A stretch of DNA of 64,000 bases from Tabrizicola sp. (GTDB taxonomy: Bacteria; Pseudomonadota; Alphaproteobacteria; Rhodobacterales; Rhodobacteraceae), in contig NZ_JAUCZH010000004.1 in assembly GCF_030373185.1 (NCBI RefSeq), forward strand, positions 434,001 to 498,000, read 5' to 3'. Below, piece after piece: positions 42,745 through 50,711 of the stretch. The notes beneath the pieces were generated by a model, which saw only the letters and a list, made by a program, of their open reading frames with translations, was not told the origin of the DNA and did no database searches. The position numbers and the translations under genes were made by a program. How positions within the stretch are numbered: the stretch's first letter is position 1; each line of letters opens with the position of its first letter.

Positions 42745-43545
42745 TCAGTCTTGCGCAAACAGGCCCGAGGCAAGTTCGACATGGCGCGGCAGATAGTGCT
42801 GGAAATGCACCGTCACGCCGTCGGCATCGGCCAGCACCACGGCAATTTCCGCCGGGCCTTCCAGCCGCAGCTGGCTGCCCGCCATCCCCGGCAGATGCGC
42901 GTTGACCGAATAGTGGCTGCCCGCAAGCGTGGTCATCGCCACCCCGTGCCAAAGGCCGGAGGTGGTCAGATGCACATGGCCCGAGATCACCATCCGCACA
43001 TCCGGGTGGCGCTGCAAAAGCCGCGCGAACCCCGCGCCATCGGCAAGGGGAATTGCATCCACCGGCAGGGACAGCCGATTGGCATGGTGATGCATGACCA
43101 CGATGACAGGGCGGTCCGCCGCTTCGTCCAGCCGCGCGGCCAGCCAGTCACGCCGCCCCGCGCAAAGGGCGCCGCCATGGGTGCCGGGGGTGGTCGTGTC
43201 CAGCAGGATCACCCGGTAGCCGTCGAGATCCAGCGCCTTGGATACCCGCCCCTCGGGATGGGACAGGTCTTGCCCGAAGACCGACAGGAAGGCCGCCGGG
43301 TCGTCGTGATTGCCAAGGGTGATGTGGCAGGGCATCGGCAGCGGGGCCAGCAGGTCGTGCAGCAGCTCATAGGCGGCGACCTCGCCAAGGTCGGCCAGAT
43401 CCCCGGCGATAGCCACGAATTCGGCGTCGGCATGGTCACGCATGATCGCCTGAACCGCTGCCGCCAGCCGCGCGGCAGGGTCCAGACCGTTGACCGCCGC
43501 TCCGGGTGGGCCAAGGTGCAGGTCTGAAAGGACGACGAATTTCAT
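42745..43545 (-). CDS. GpdQ-like metallophosphodiesterase
   Basis: A 266-residue calcineurin-like phosphoesterase of class III. All metal motifs are present: SDLHLG, AGDLAD, GNHDD, VMHHHAN and SGHVH. The close relatives are glycerophosphodiesterase GpdQ and cAMP phosphodiesterase CpdA; beside ugpBAEC, cleavage of imported glycerophosphodiesters is the better guess. The start overlaps the stop of the isomerase gene (ATGA). Confidence 0.85.
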   Translation of the reverse strand: MKFVVLSDLHLGPPGAAVNGLDPAARLAAAVQAIMRDHADAEFVAIAGDLADLGEVAAYELLHDLLAPLPMPCHITLGNHDDPAAFLSVFGQDLSHPEGRVSKALDLDGYRVILLDTTTPGTHGGALCAGRRDWLAARLDEAADRPVIVVMHHHANRLSLPVDAIPLADGAGFARLLQRHPDVRMVISGHVHLTTSGLWHGVAMTTLAGSHYSVNAHLPGMAGSQLRLEGPAEIAVVLADADGVTVHFQHYLPRHVELASGLFAQD

Positions 43546-44360
43546 TGCGCCAGCCCCAGAGCTGTCAGATGGCGGGCCGAGGGGATCACCCCGGACTTGT
43601 CGCGCAGTTCAAGGATCAGGCGCGGGTTTGCCCCGGTTTCGGCAATTGCCTTGAAGACCGAAGGCCAAAGGATCGTGCCATGCCCGATCTGCCAATGTCG
43701 GTCGGCAAAACCATCGGCGTCCTGCAAATGCACATGGCCAAGCCGCGCGCCTGCCGCGCGCAGGTAGAAATCAACCGGCGGTGCGCCGGTCGAGACATGG
43801 GCATAATGCGCATGTCCGGTATCGACCGACAGCTCCAGCGCCTGCCAGCCCAGTTCGGCGCAAAGGGCCGCGCGGTCGGCGGGTTCCACATCCTCGATGT
43901 TTTCCAGCATGAAGGTCACGCCCATGTCGGAAGCCCGGGTCAGAACCGGGGCCAGCGTATCGCGGGCCGCCTCGATCAGACGGGCGCCGTCGCCGGGATA
44001 AAGCCCGCGATGGTTGTAGCCCCATGTGGTGAAAGGCGAATGGATCACCACATGCGTCCCTCGGACGGCAGCGCAGACATCCAGCGCCTGATGCAGGCGC
44101 CGGGTCACGATCTTGCGGACCTCTGGCTCGTAAGAGGCGATGGTGAAACCCCAGAATGGCCCGTGAATCCCAAGGCGGCCAGCGTGTCCGTCCAGCAGCT
44201 TGACCGTTTCGGCGGCAAGGCCGGACCAGTCGCCGTCCAGCACCCGCGCCTCGACAAAGGTCTGAAGTTCCAGATCGCGGGGGGCCTCGAGCAGCCAGTC
44301 GCGGTGGGCTGCAAGATCGTCATGGCCAAGGGCGGCACCAAGAATCGGGAGCGTTGTCAT
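43542..44360 (-). CDS. Sugar-phosphate isomerase/epimerase-like TIM-barrel protein
   Basis: A 272-residue member of the xylose-isomerase-like TIM barrel (AP endonuclease 2) superfamily. Metal-site residues appear in VVIHSPFTTWG, MLENIEDVEP, ELSVDTGHAHYAH and GHVHLQDADGFADRHW. The last contains the His/Asp pair characteristic of the fold. The substrate is unknown. It is coupled to the phosphodiesterase and may process its product or a related sugar phosphate. Confidence 0.78.
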   Translation of the reverse strand: MTTLPILGAALGHDDLAAHRDWLLEAPRDLELQTFVEARVLDGDWSGLAAETVKLLDGHAGRLGIHGPFWGFTIASYEPEVRKIVTRRLHQALDVCAAVRGTHVVIHSPFTTWGYNHRGLYPGDGARLIEAARDTLAPVLTRASDMGVTFMLENIEDVEPADRAALCAELGWQALELSVDTGHAHYAHVSTGAPPVDFYLRAAGARLGHVHLQDADGFADRHWQIGHGTILWPSVFKAIAETGANPRLILELRDKSGVIPSARHLTALGLAQ

Positions 44361-44694
44361 TGTCTGTCTTCCAAGGTTGCGATGGCGCGAACCATGCCGC
44401 CGGATTGTAACGCCGCCACAATCGAACCCTGTCCGTTCCGTGACAGCCGGGACGTGGAGTCTGCCAACAACCGCAGGCCCTTCGCGTATCCGCCTTGCCT
44501 GCCCCGGCCCGTATCGTCTGCGGTGCTTTTCGCCCATTGGCCCGAAGACGGGCGCGGCTTTCGCAGGTTCGGTTTCTGCCGAAAGGCAGGGCAAGCTTGA
44601 ACCGGGGCCGCATGACCTTGGGCAAAAGGGTTGTGCGGCGCGGGGGGTTGTGGTGAGGTTCGCGTCAGTCTGACGTAACCGACGAGGCAAGACG
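44361..44694. other. 334-bp divergent intergenic region
   Basis: No gene is recognised here. Close to the right end is a perfect inverted repeat CGTCAG-T-CTGACG (44663-44675), 20 bases before the coiled-coil gene. The region must supply promoters for the isomerase on the minus strand and the coiled-coil gene on the plus strand. Confidence 0.5.
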
Positions 44695-45216
44695 ATGCGG
44701 AACCTGATCCTTGGCATTCTGGTGGCAGCCGTCGCCATTCTGGGCTTCTTCAGCTATCAAAGCAGTCAGCAGGGCAATACGCTTCAGGCCGAGAAGGCCG
44801 CGCTGACCGCCGAAGTGGCCAGATTGCAGGGCTTGTTGGACCAGCGGACGCAGGAAGTGGACTCCGAGGTTTCGGCCTTGGGGGCGCTGGCTGATAAGGC
44901 GTCCGACCTGGAAGCCGCGCTTGCCGGCTCTGCCGCGCAGGTCTTGTCGCTTGAGGCTGAGGTGGAAGCCCTTGCCGGGCAAGTCAGCGCGCTGGAGGCG
45001 GACAAGGCCGCGCTGGCTGCGCAGGCTGCCGGGCTTGAGGCCGAAAAGGCCAGTCTGGCGGAAGCGGCCGCAGCCTTGCAGGCAGAACTGGACGCGCTGG
45101 CTGCCGAGACCCCAGCAGCCGAAACCCCAGCAGCCGAAACCCCAGCCGCCGAGACCCCAGCCGCCGAAACCCCAGCCGCCGATGATCCGGCAGGCGAAGC
45201 TGCGACCAACCCTTGA
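44695..45216 (+). CDS. Membrane-anchored coiled-coil protein with ETPAA repeats
   Basis: A 173-residue protein. One N-terminal transmembrane helix (LILGILVAAVAILGFF) is followed by an Ala/Glu-rich coiled coil (about 25-137) made of leucine heptads such as LEAEVEALAGQVSALEADK. A tail holds five ETPAA pentapeptides (138-162). No enzyme domain is seen. The likely topology is a periplasmic rod ending in a flexible Pro/Ala/Glu segment. It lies antisense in the middle of a minus-strand catabolic operon, unlike anything around it in function. Confidence 0.7.
   Translation: MRNLILGILVAAVAILGFFSYQSSQQGNTLQAEKAALTAEVARLQGLLDQRTQEVDSEVSALGALADKASDLEAALAGSAAQVLSLEAEVEALAGQVSALEADKAALAAQAAGLEAEKASLAEAAAALQAELDALAAETPAAETPAAETPAAETPAAETPAADDPAGEAATNP
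45106..45180 (+). repeat. Five 15-bp tandem repeats encoding ETPAA
   Basis: Five in-frame copies of a 15-base unit (GARACCCCAGCMGCC) with only third-position differences. Copy number could change by slippage without breaking the frame. Confidence 0.85.
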
Positions 45217-45223
45217 CCCGCGA

Positions 45224-46639
45224 TCAGGCCCCCTTGGCGTAGCTTTCCACTGCACGGCGCGCGGTGGCAAAGCGGGTTGTCCGGTCATGGCGCTGCACCG
45301 TCGGGTTGGTGGTCAAGACCCGGCCCGGATGGACCTGCGGCACCTGCACGCCGGCCGCCATTGCGGCCATTTGGGCGAGGCCGGCCGCAGTCAGTTCGGC
45401 TTCATCGGACAGGAAAAGGTCGCGCCCCAGCGTGTCGGCCAGAAAGCCGGTGAAATAGGCGTTTTGCGACAGGCCGCCGTCGATGGACACCTGTCCGGTC
45501 ACGGGCTGCACGGTCGCCATCGCCGCCAGAACTTCAGCTGTGCGCAGCGCGATCCCTTCCAGAAGCGCCTGCATCAGGTCGGCCTTCCCGTCGGCCAGAC
45601 CAAGGCCAAGCCACGCCCCGCGCGCCTGACGGTTCCAATGCGGGCAACCTAGCCCGACTAGGGCTGGCACGAAGGCGAGGCCCCGGTCTATGGCGGTGCC
45701 GTTGAAGGTGGAAATCTGGGCGTAATCGGCGAAAAGCCCCAATCCCCGCGCCCAGTTCACCGCGCTGGCCGCCGCATAGACGCCCCCGTCCAGCGCATAG
45801 GTCACGGGCTCGCCAGCCGCCTGCCATGCGACTGTGGGCAGAACGCCCGAGGCACCGGGTACCACCAGCCCGCCAGTCACGCATTGCGCAAAGGCCCCGG
45901 TGCCGAAGGTCACCTTGGTCTGGCCCGGTTCCCGGCAACCATGCCCGAAAAGCGCTGCCTGTTGATCCACGATCGAGGCCGCCAGCCGTGCGCCACCGGG
46001 CAGGGTGCCAAGATCGCCAGAAGTCGGGCCGATCTCTGGCAGGGCCGTCATCGGCACGCCGAAAAGCTGGCACAGCTCCGCGTCCCATCGCCCGGTCGCA
46101 AGGTCCATCAGGGATGTCCGCGAGGCGGTGGCCACGTCGGTTTCAAACCGCCCGGTCAGCCGGTCTCGGAAAAAGGCGTCGGTGGTGCCAAGACGCAGGT
46201 AGCCTTGCCGCGCGGCGTCAGCCACGCGGGGCAGGTGGCGGACCATCCAGCCCAGTTTCGAGGCCGAGAAATAGGGGTCAAGCGGCAGCCCGGCGCGGGT
46301 CATAACCATCGGCCCGGCGCCGTCCCGCTCCAGCCCTTCGGTCACATCGGCGGTGCGGTCGTCCTGCCATGTGATCACCGGGCCAAGTGGTTGGCCATCG
46401 CGCGCGTCCCATGCGAGGCAGCTTTCGCCCTGATTGGACAGCCCGACGATATCGGCATCGGAGGCATCAAGGCAGCGCAGGACATTGGTCAGCAGTTCCT
46501 GCGCGTCCTGTTCCACATGGCCGGGGGCGGGGGTGGTTTGCGCGTGGGGCAGCGACAGGATGGGTTGCAGGCGACCGTCAGGATCAAGCGCAAGGGCGCG
46601 GGTGCTGGTGGTGCCTTGGTCGATTGCGACAATCCTCAC
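45224..46639 (-). CDS. FGGY kinase, glycerol-kinase-like
   Basis: A 471-residue FGGY carbohydrate kinase. The start IDQGTTSTRALALD and TWQDDRT match the glycerol kinase pattern, and VTFGTGAFAQCVTG and ALDGGVYAAASAVNW follow. The C-terminal signature is VSIDGGLSQNAYFTGFLAD. The substrate may be glycerol or a related polyol. GTG start overlaps the stop of the upstream FAD oxidoreductase (GTGA). Confidence 0.85.
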   Translation of the reverse strand: MRIVAIDQGTTSTRALALDPDGRLQPILSLPHAQTTPAPGHVEQDAQELLTNVLRCLDASDADIVGLSNQGESCLAWDARDGQPLGPVITWQDDRTADVTEGLERDGAGPMVMTRAGLPLDPYFSASKLGWMVRHLPRVADAARQGYLRLGTTDAFFRDRLTGRFETDVATASRTSLMDLATGRWDAELCQLFGVPMTALPEIGPTSGDLGTLPGGARLAASIVDQQAALFGHGCREPGQTKVTFGTGAFAQCVTGGLVVPGASGVLPTVAWQAAGEPVTYALDGGVYAAASAVNWARGLGLFADYAQISTFNGTAIDRGLAFVPALVGLGCPHWNRQARGAWLGLGLADGKADLMQALLEGIALRTAEVLAAMATVQPVTGQVSIDGGLSQNAYFTGFLADTLGRDLFLSDEAELTAAGLAQMAAMAAGVQVPQVHPGRVLTTNPTVQRHDRTTRFATARRAVESYAKGA

Positions 46640-47868
46640 CGGGCTTCCTCAAGCGTCAGGGAGATATCCGAGCCGCTGTGCAAGGCGGGCAGGGGCAGGG
46701 TGATCCGGCGTTCGGGCAGGCTGTCGATCTTGCGTTCAATGAGACACCGCCCGTCCTGCATCAGGCGCAAGCGGCCCTTGGCGGGGCGGGCAAGGCGCAA
46801 TTGGAGGCGGTTTGCCACGCCAGAATCCTGCCCGGTGGTCATCGGCAGGACATGTGGCAATGCCAGCCGCACCGCGTCCGAGGCCAAGCGCAGCCGCGCC
46901 CCGCCCGGATCAGGCAGCTTGCCCTGCAAGGCGGCGTGGATGGCGCGGGCCACACGGCGGCCTTCGGCCCAGCACCAGCCGGCGGTTTCCACCCCGCGCA
47001 GAAGGTTGCCAGCGGCGAAATAGGTGGGGTCGGAAAGTCTGCCCCAGACGTCGATCACGGGTCCGCCGCTGCCTGCGTCCACCTCCAGATGGCTGGTGCG
47101 CAACAGTGCCGCCTCGGGCCGGAACCCGCCCGAGACGATGACGCCATCGGTCGCAATGTCCTGCATCTGCCCGCGACGGTCGACCCGCACGGCTTCCACC
47201 CGGGTGCGACCGTGGATCGCGTCGAGGGTGCTTTGCAGCAGGACTGGCACCCGCATGAGGCGCGCCAACCAGATCGCGGGGCTGCGCGCGGAGATGCGGC
47301 GCGCAGGTTCGATCATCGCGACCGGGGTGATCCCGGCATGGCGGCAGGTGAGGAGGGCCGAGAAGGCGACAAGTTCGGTCCCAAGGATCACGGGGCGCTG
47401 AAACGGGCGCTGGCCGTTCAGGTGGACGATCCCCTGCAAGGCGCCGGTGGAGAGGATGCCCCCCGGCTTTTCGCCGCCGATAAGACGCGCGGCACGACTG
47501 GTCTCACGCACGCCGGTGGCGATGAGGACCACACGGGCGGCCAGGGTCTGAAGGCCCTCGGGGCTGGACACGTCAATGCTGCCGCCGGGGTGGAGCGCGG
47601 TGACGGTTGTCCGGGTGCGGATGGTGACGCCTGCGGCCAGCGCCTTGGCCACAAGGCGGCGGGCATAGGCTGGCCCGCGCATCAGGCGGTGGAATTCGCG
47701 CAAGCCGTAGGGCGGGTGGTTGCAGTGGCGCGGGATGCCTCCAGCCTCAGCCTCGCGGTCAAGGACGGTGACCGAAACCCCAAGCCGGGCGAGTTCGGTG
47801 GCCGCCGACAGGCCCGCTGGACCCGCGCCGATGACGATGACGTCAGTCTGGGCCTCAATCTGCGCCAT
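46636..47868 (-). CDS. FAD/NAD-dependent oxidoreductase, HcnB/GlpB-like partner
   Basis: A 410-residue flavoprotein. The N-terminal dinucleotide fold is VIVIGAGPAGLSAATELA, with GGIPRHCNHPPYGLREFHR next, VVLIATGVRETSRAARL in the middle and a third motif near AAGNLLRGVETAG. The C-terminal 65 residues are of an unrecognised type. The same arrangement (kinase, GlpA-like protein, this protein) is known in other bacteria, often followed by a small DUF1667 protein that is absent here. The ATG at 47868 overlaps the upstream gene by 14 bases and has a G-rich site. Confidence 0.8.
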   Translation of the reverse strand: MAQIEAQTDVIVIGAGPAGLSAATELARLGVSVTVLDREAEAGGIPRHCNHPPYGLREFHRLMRGPAYARRLVAKALAAGVTIRTRTTVTALHPGGSIDVSSPEGLQTLAARVVLIATGVRETSRAARLIGGEKPGGILSTGALQGIVHLNGQRPFQRPVILGTELVAFSALLTCRHAGITPVAMIEPARRISARSPAIWLARLMRVPVLLQSTLDAIHGRTRVEAVRVDRRGQMQDIATDGVIVSGGFRPEAALLRTSHLEVDAGSGGPVIDVWGRLSDPTYFAAGNLLRGVETAGWCWAEGRRVARAIHAALQGKLPDPGGARLRLASDAVRLALPHVLPMTTGQDSGVANRLQLRLARPAKGRLRLMQDGRCLIERKIDSLPERRITLPLPALHSGSDISLTLEEAR

Positions 47869-49261
47869 CGCCGCCCCCCAGCATCGGTTGCGCAAGGCGG
47901 CCCTCGGTGATCCGCGCCAGTTCGGCCGAACAGTAGAACCCCTGACAGCGCCCCATCGTGACCCGCGTGCGGCGCTTCAGGCCCCCCATGCTGCCAGCGG
48001 CCATGGGGCCGGTCAGCGCTGCCTCAACCTCGCGGCGGGTCACAAGTTCGCAATGGCAAAGGATGCCGCCATGGCCGGGCTTTTGCCAGTCGCGCGCGGC
48101 TTCATCGGTCAGGGACGGCATCTGCCGCCAGACCGGGTTTTCCAAGGCAGAATAGCTGCGGTCGGCAAGCCGCAGGACATGCGCGGCAATCCCCAAGGCC
48201 GCCGACAGGCCGGTAGAGCGGATGCCGCCGACGCAGATGTACTCCTCGGCCAGATCGGTGCGGATGCGGTATTCCTTTTCCTCGGTCGCGGGGCGAAGGC
48301 CCGCATAGACCGCTGTAACCTCATGCCCCGCGAGGGCTGGCAGAATTTCCTCGCCGCGGCGCATCAGGGCTTGCAGGGTCGGGCGGTCAAGGATGGCGTG
48401 TTCGCGGTCGTCCTGTTCTTCCGCCGTTGGACCGACCAGAAGGTTGCCATAGGCGGTGCGGCAAACGACGATGCCCTTGGTGATCTTCGTCGGCACCGGC
48501 AACAGGATATGGCCCAACAGGCTTGCGGCGGACTTGTCGTAGACCACGAACTGGCCCTTCCTGGGCTTGATGGTGAACCAGCTTTCCCCGGTCACGCGCA
48601 AGTCAACCTCATCGCCCCAAAGGCCAGCGGCGTTGATCACAAGATCCGCCTGCACCGCGCCCGCCGTGGTGGCCAGATGCCAGACGCCATGCGACCGCCT
48701 GCCGGTCAGAACCTCGGCCTGCCGCATCAGTGTGGCGCCGTTTTCCAGCGCTTGCAGCAGGTAACCATGCGCCGCCGACCATGGGTCGATCAGGTGTTCG
48801 CCCGGCACGCGAAATCCGCCCATCACATTGGCGGACAGGTGGGGTTCAAGACGCAGGGCTTCAGCTGCCGTCACCGCCTGAACATCCGTCACGCCATTGG
48901 CGCGCGCCTGCGCCATCAGGGCGGGAAGTTCGGCCACCTCGGCCTCGGACCAGGCCAGCACCATGGCACCAGAGCGCATCACCGGCAGGCCCAGCCTTTC
49001 GCGAATCTGGTGGTAAAGCGCATAGCCTTCACGCACGCAGGCCAGTTCCAGCGACCCTTCAGGCGCGTCAAACCCGGTGTGCAGGATCGCCGAGTTGCCC
49101 TTGGACGCGCCATCCAGCACATCCGCCGCCTTTTCAAGCACGACCACCCGCGCACCCGCCAGCGTGAAGGCCCGCGCAAGCGCGCAGCCCACAACCCCGG
49201 CCCCGATGACCGCGACGTCATATCCTTGGGCATTGGCCGCCAGGTCAGCGCTGTCCATCAT
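47855..49261 (-). CDS. GlpA-like FAD oxidoreductase with C-terminal BFD/[2Fe-2S] domain
   Basis: A 468-residue protein. The FAD fold is DVAVIGAGVVGCALARAFTL, with SKGNSAILHTGFDAPEGSLE and VNAAGLWGDEVD as in glycerol-3-phosphate dehydrogenases. The C-terminus carries the BFD-like Cys set: CHCELVTRREVEAAL and TRVTMGRCQGFYC, four Cys able to hold a [2Fe-2S] cluster. Expected reaction: oxidation of glycerol-3-phosphate or an analogue, passing electrons through the partner flavoprotein. It is first in the minus-strand operon. Two adjacent ATGs (49261, 49258) are possible starts. Confidence 0.82.
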   Translation of the reverse strand: MMDSADLAANAQGYDVAVIGAGVVGCALARAFTLAGARVVVLEKAADVLDGASKGNSAILHTGFDAPEGSLELACVREGYALYHQIRERLGLPVMRSGAMVLAWSEAEVAELPALMAQARANGVTDVQAVTAAEALRLEPHLSANVMGGFRVPGEHLIDPWSAAHGYLLQALENGATLMRQAEVLTGRRSHGVWHLATTAGAVQADLVINAAGLWGDEVDLRVTGESWFTIKPRKGQFVVYDKSAASLLGHILLPVPTKITKGIVVCRTAYGNLLVGPTAEEQDDREHAILDRPTLQALMRRGEEILPALAGHEVTAVYAGLRPATEEKEYRIRTDLAEEYICVGGIRSTGLSAALGIAAHVLRLADRSYSALENPVWRQMPSLTDEAARDWQKPGHGGILCHCELVTRREVEAALTGPMAAGSMGGLKRRTRVTMGRCQGFYCSAELARITEGRLAQPMLGGGDGAD

Positions 49262-49295
49262 CCACAAGCCTTGTGGTTTTCATCATGAATTGACT

Positions 49296-49373
49296 ATTCG
49301 GGCATTCGTGTCAAGCTGAGCCCAAAGTCGCCGGGCCTGCTTTTTCACCGTCCGGTCAAAAAAACTGTTGACC
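49296..49373. promoter_or_regulatory. DeoR/GlpR operator candidates in the divergent region
   Basis: A direct repeat ATTCG-GGC-ATTCG (49296-49308) and an inverted repeat GGTCAA-N8-TTGACC (49354-49373) lie between the GlpA-like gene and the DeoR gene. TTCG-containing repeats are typical targets of DeoR/GlpR regulators. Confidence 0.45.
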
Positions 49374-49405
49374 TTGGCCGCCTTCAACGGTCGGCTGGGG
49401 CGGGG

Positions 49406-50170
49406 ATGACAATGAAGCCGCACGAACGACAGCCTCAGATCGAGGCGATCATCCGGCGCGAAGGGGAAGTGTCGGTCGAAATGCTTGCAGCACGCTTCGA
49501 CGTTTCGTCCGAGACGATCCGCCGCGATCTGGGAACGCTGGCCGAACGTGGCCGGGTGCAGAAGGTGCATGGCGGGGCGCGGCGACCGTTTCTTGTCGCC
49601 GAGCCAAGTTTTGGCGAACGGCAGGGCAGGGCGGCCGCAGCCAAGGCCGAGATCGGCCGCAGGCTGGGCCGCATCATCACCCCCGGTGAAACGCTGTTCA
49701 TCGACACCGGATCGACCACCCTTGCCGCCGCTGATGCGTTGGCCGCCATTCCGGGCCTGACGATCGTCACCAATTCCTGCCGGCTTGCGGACCGGCTGGC
49801 GCAGGCCGGATCAGAGGCAACGATACATCTTCTGGGTGGCCGCTATGGGGCTGACAACGCACAGACCATCGGCAGCGCGGTTATCGAACAGTTGCAGGGG
49901 TTCCGGGCCGACCGTGCGATCCTGACCGTTGCGGCCATCGACCCTGCCATCGGCGCAATGGACGCAAGCCTTGATGAGGCCCAGATCGCCCGCGCGATGA
50001 TCCGCAACGCCCGCAGCCTGACCGTGCTGGCCGATGCCTCGAAGTTCGGGCGGCAGGCGGCCTATGCGGTCTGCGCGACTGAAGACATCGACCTTCTGAT
50101 CAGTGATGGACAACTGGACAAGGCACAGGCCGAAGCACTGGCCGACAGGGGGGTGGAGCTATGGACCTGA
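49406..50170 (+). CDS. DeoR/GlpR-family repressor
   Basis: A 254-residue regulator. The helix-turn-helix ERQPQIEAIIRREGEVSVEM, then LAARFDVSSETIRRDL, is the DeoR signature, followed by VQKVHGGARRP. The sensor domain holds GETLFIDTGSTTLAAADAL and LADASKFGRQAAYAVC, which bind sugar phosphates in the family. Divergence from the glycerol-phosphate genes suggests repression relieved by a phosphorylated intermediate. A second ATG at 49412 is possible. Confidence 0.9.
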   Translation: MTMKPHERQPQIEAIIRREGEVSVEMLAARFDVSSETIRRDLGTLAERGRVQKVHGGARRPFLVAEPSFGERQGRAAAAKAEIGRRLGRIITPGETLFIDTGSTTLAAADALAAIPGLTIVTNSCRLADRLAQAGSEATIHLLGGRYGADNAQTIGSAVIEQLQGFRADRAILTVAAIDPAIGAMDASLDEAQIARAMIRNARSLTVLADASKFGRQAAYAVCATEDIDLLISDGQLDKAQAEALADRGVELWT

Positions 50171-50201
50171 GGCCGCAAACGCGAGGGCAGGCGGGGGTGA
50201 C

Positions 50202-50711
50202 ATGCCGCAGATAATCCGGGCCTATGTGCGCCTGATCGACAGGATTTCCGACCTTGTCGGCTATTTCGCCGCGTCGCTGATATTCGTGATGGTGGCAACG
50301 CTGCTGTTCGATGCTGTTACCCGCAACGTGCTGAACATCCCGGTCCACTGGGCCATCGAGTTCACGCAGTTCACGCTGGCGGCCTATTACTTCATGGGCG
50401 GGCCGATCACCCTGAAGAACAACAGCCATGTGCGGATGGATCTTTGGTACGCGAACCTGTCAGACAAGGGCAAGGCGCGGCTTGATCTTCTGACCGTGGG
50501 CTGCCTGATCTTCTATCTTTCGGTGATGCTGGTCGGCAGCATTTCCAGCCTGCAATACGCGATCGATACCAATGAGAAGCGGTTTTCCATGTGGAACCCC
50601 TCGGTCATTCCGATCAAGGCGCTGTTGACGGTCTGTCTGGTGCTGATGCTGATGCAGGCGGTGTCGCTGGTGTTCAAGCATATCGCCACGCTGCGCGGGG
50701 AAACTCTCTGA
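50202..50711 (+). CDS. dctQ: TRAP transporter small permease (DctQ type)
   Basis: A 169-residue four-helix membrane protein with MVATLLFDAVTRNVLNIPVH and HVRMDLWYANLSDKGKARLDL, typical of DctQ. The ATG at 50202 has GGGGG upstream. It begins 31 bases behind the DeoR gene, so co-transcription is likely, and its stop overlaps dctM by one base (TGATG). Confidence 0.88.
   Translation: MPQIIRAYVRLIDRISDLVGYFAASLIFVMVATLLFDAVTRNVLNIPVHWAIEFTQFTLAAYYFMGGPITLKNNSHVRMDLWYANLSDKGKARLDLLTVGCLIFYLSVMLVGSISSLQYAIDTNEKRFSMWNPSVIPIKALLTVCLVLMLMQAVSLVFKHIATLRGETL

Noticed and set aside
45106-45180. 15-bp repeats as a CRISPR-like array
   Set aside because: They are contiguous, without spacers, in frame, and encode ETPAA.
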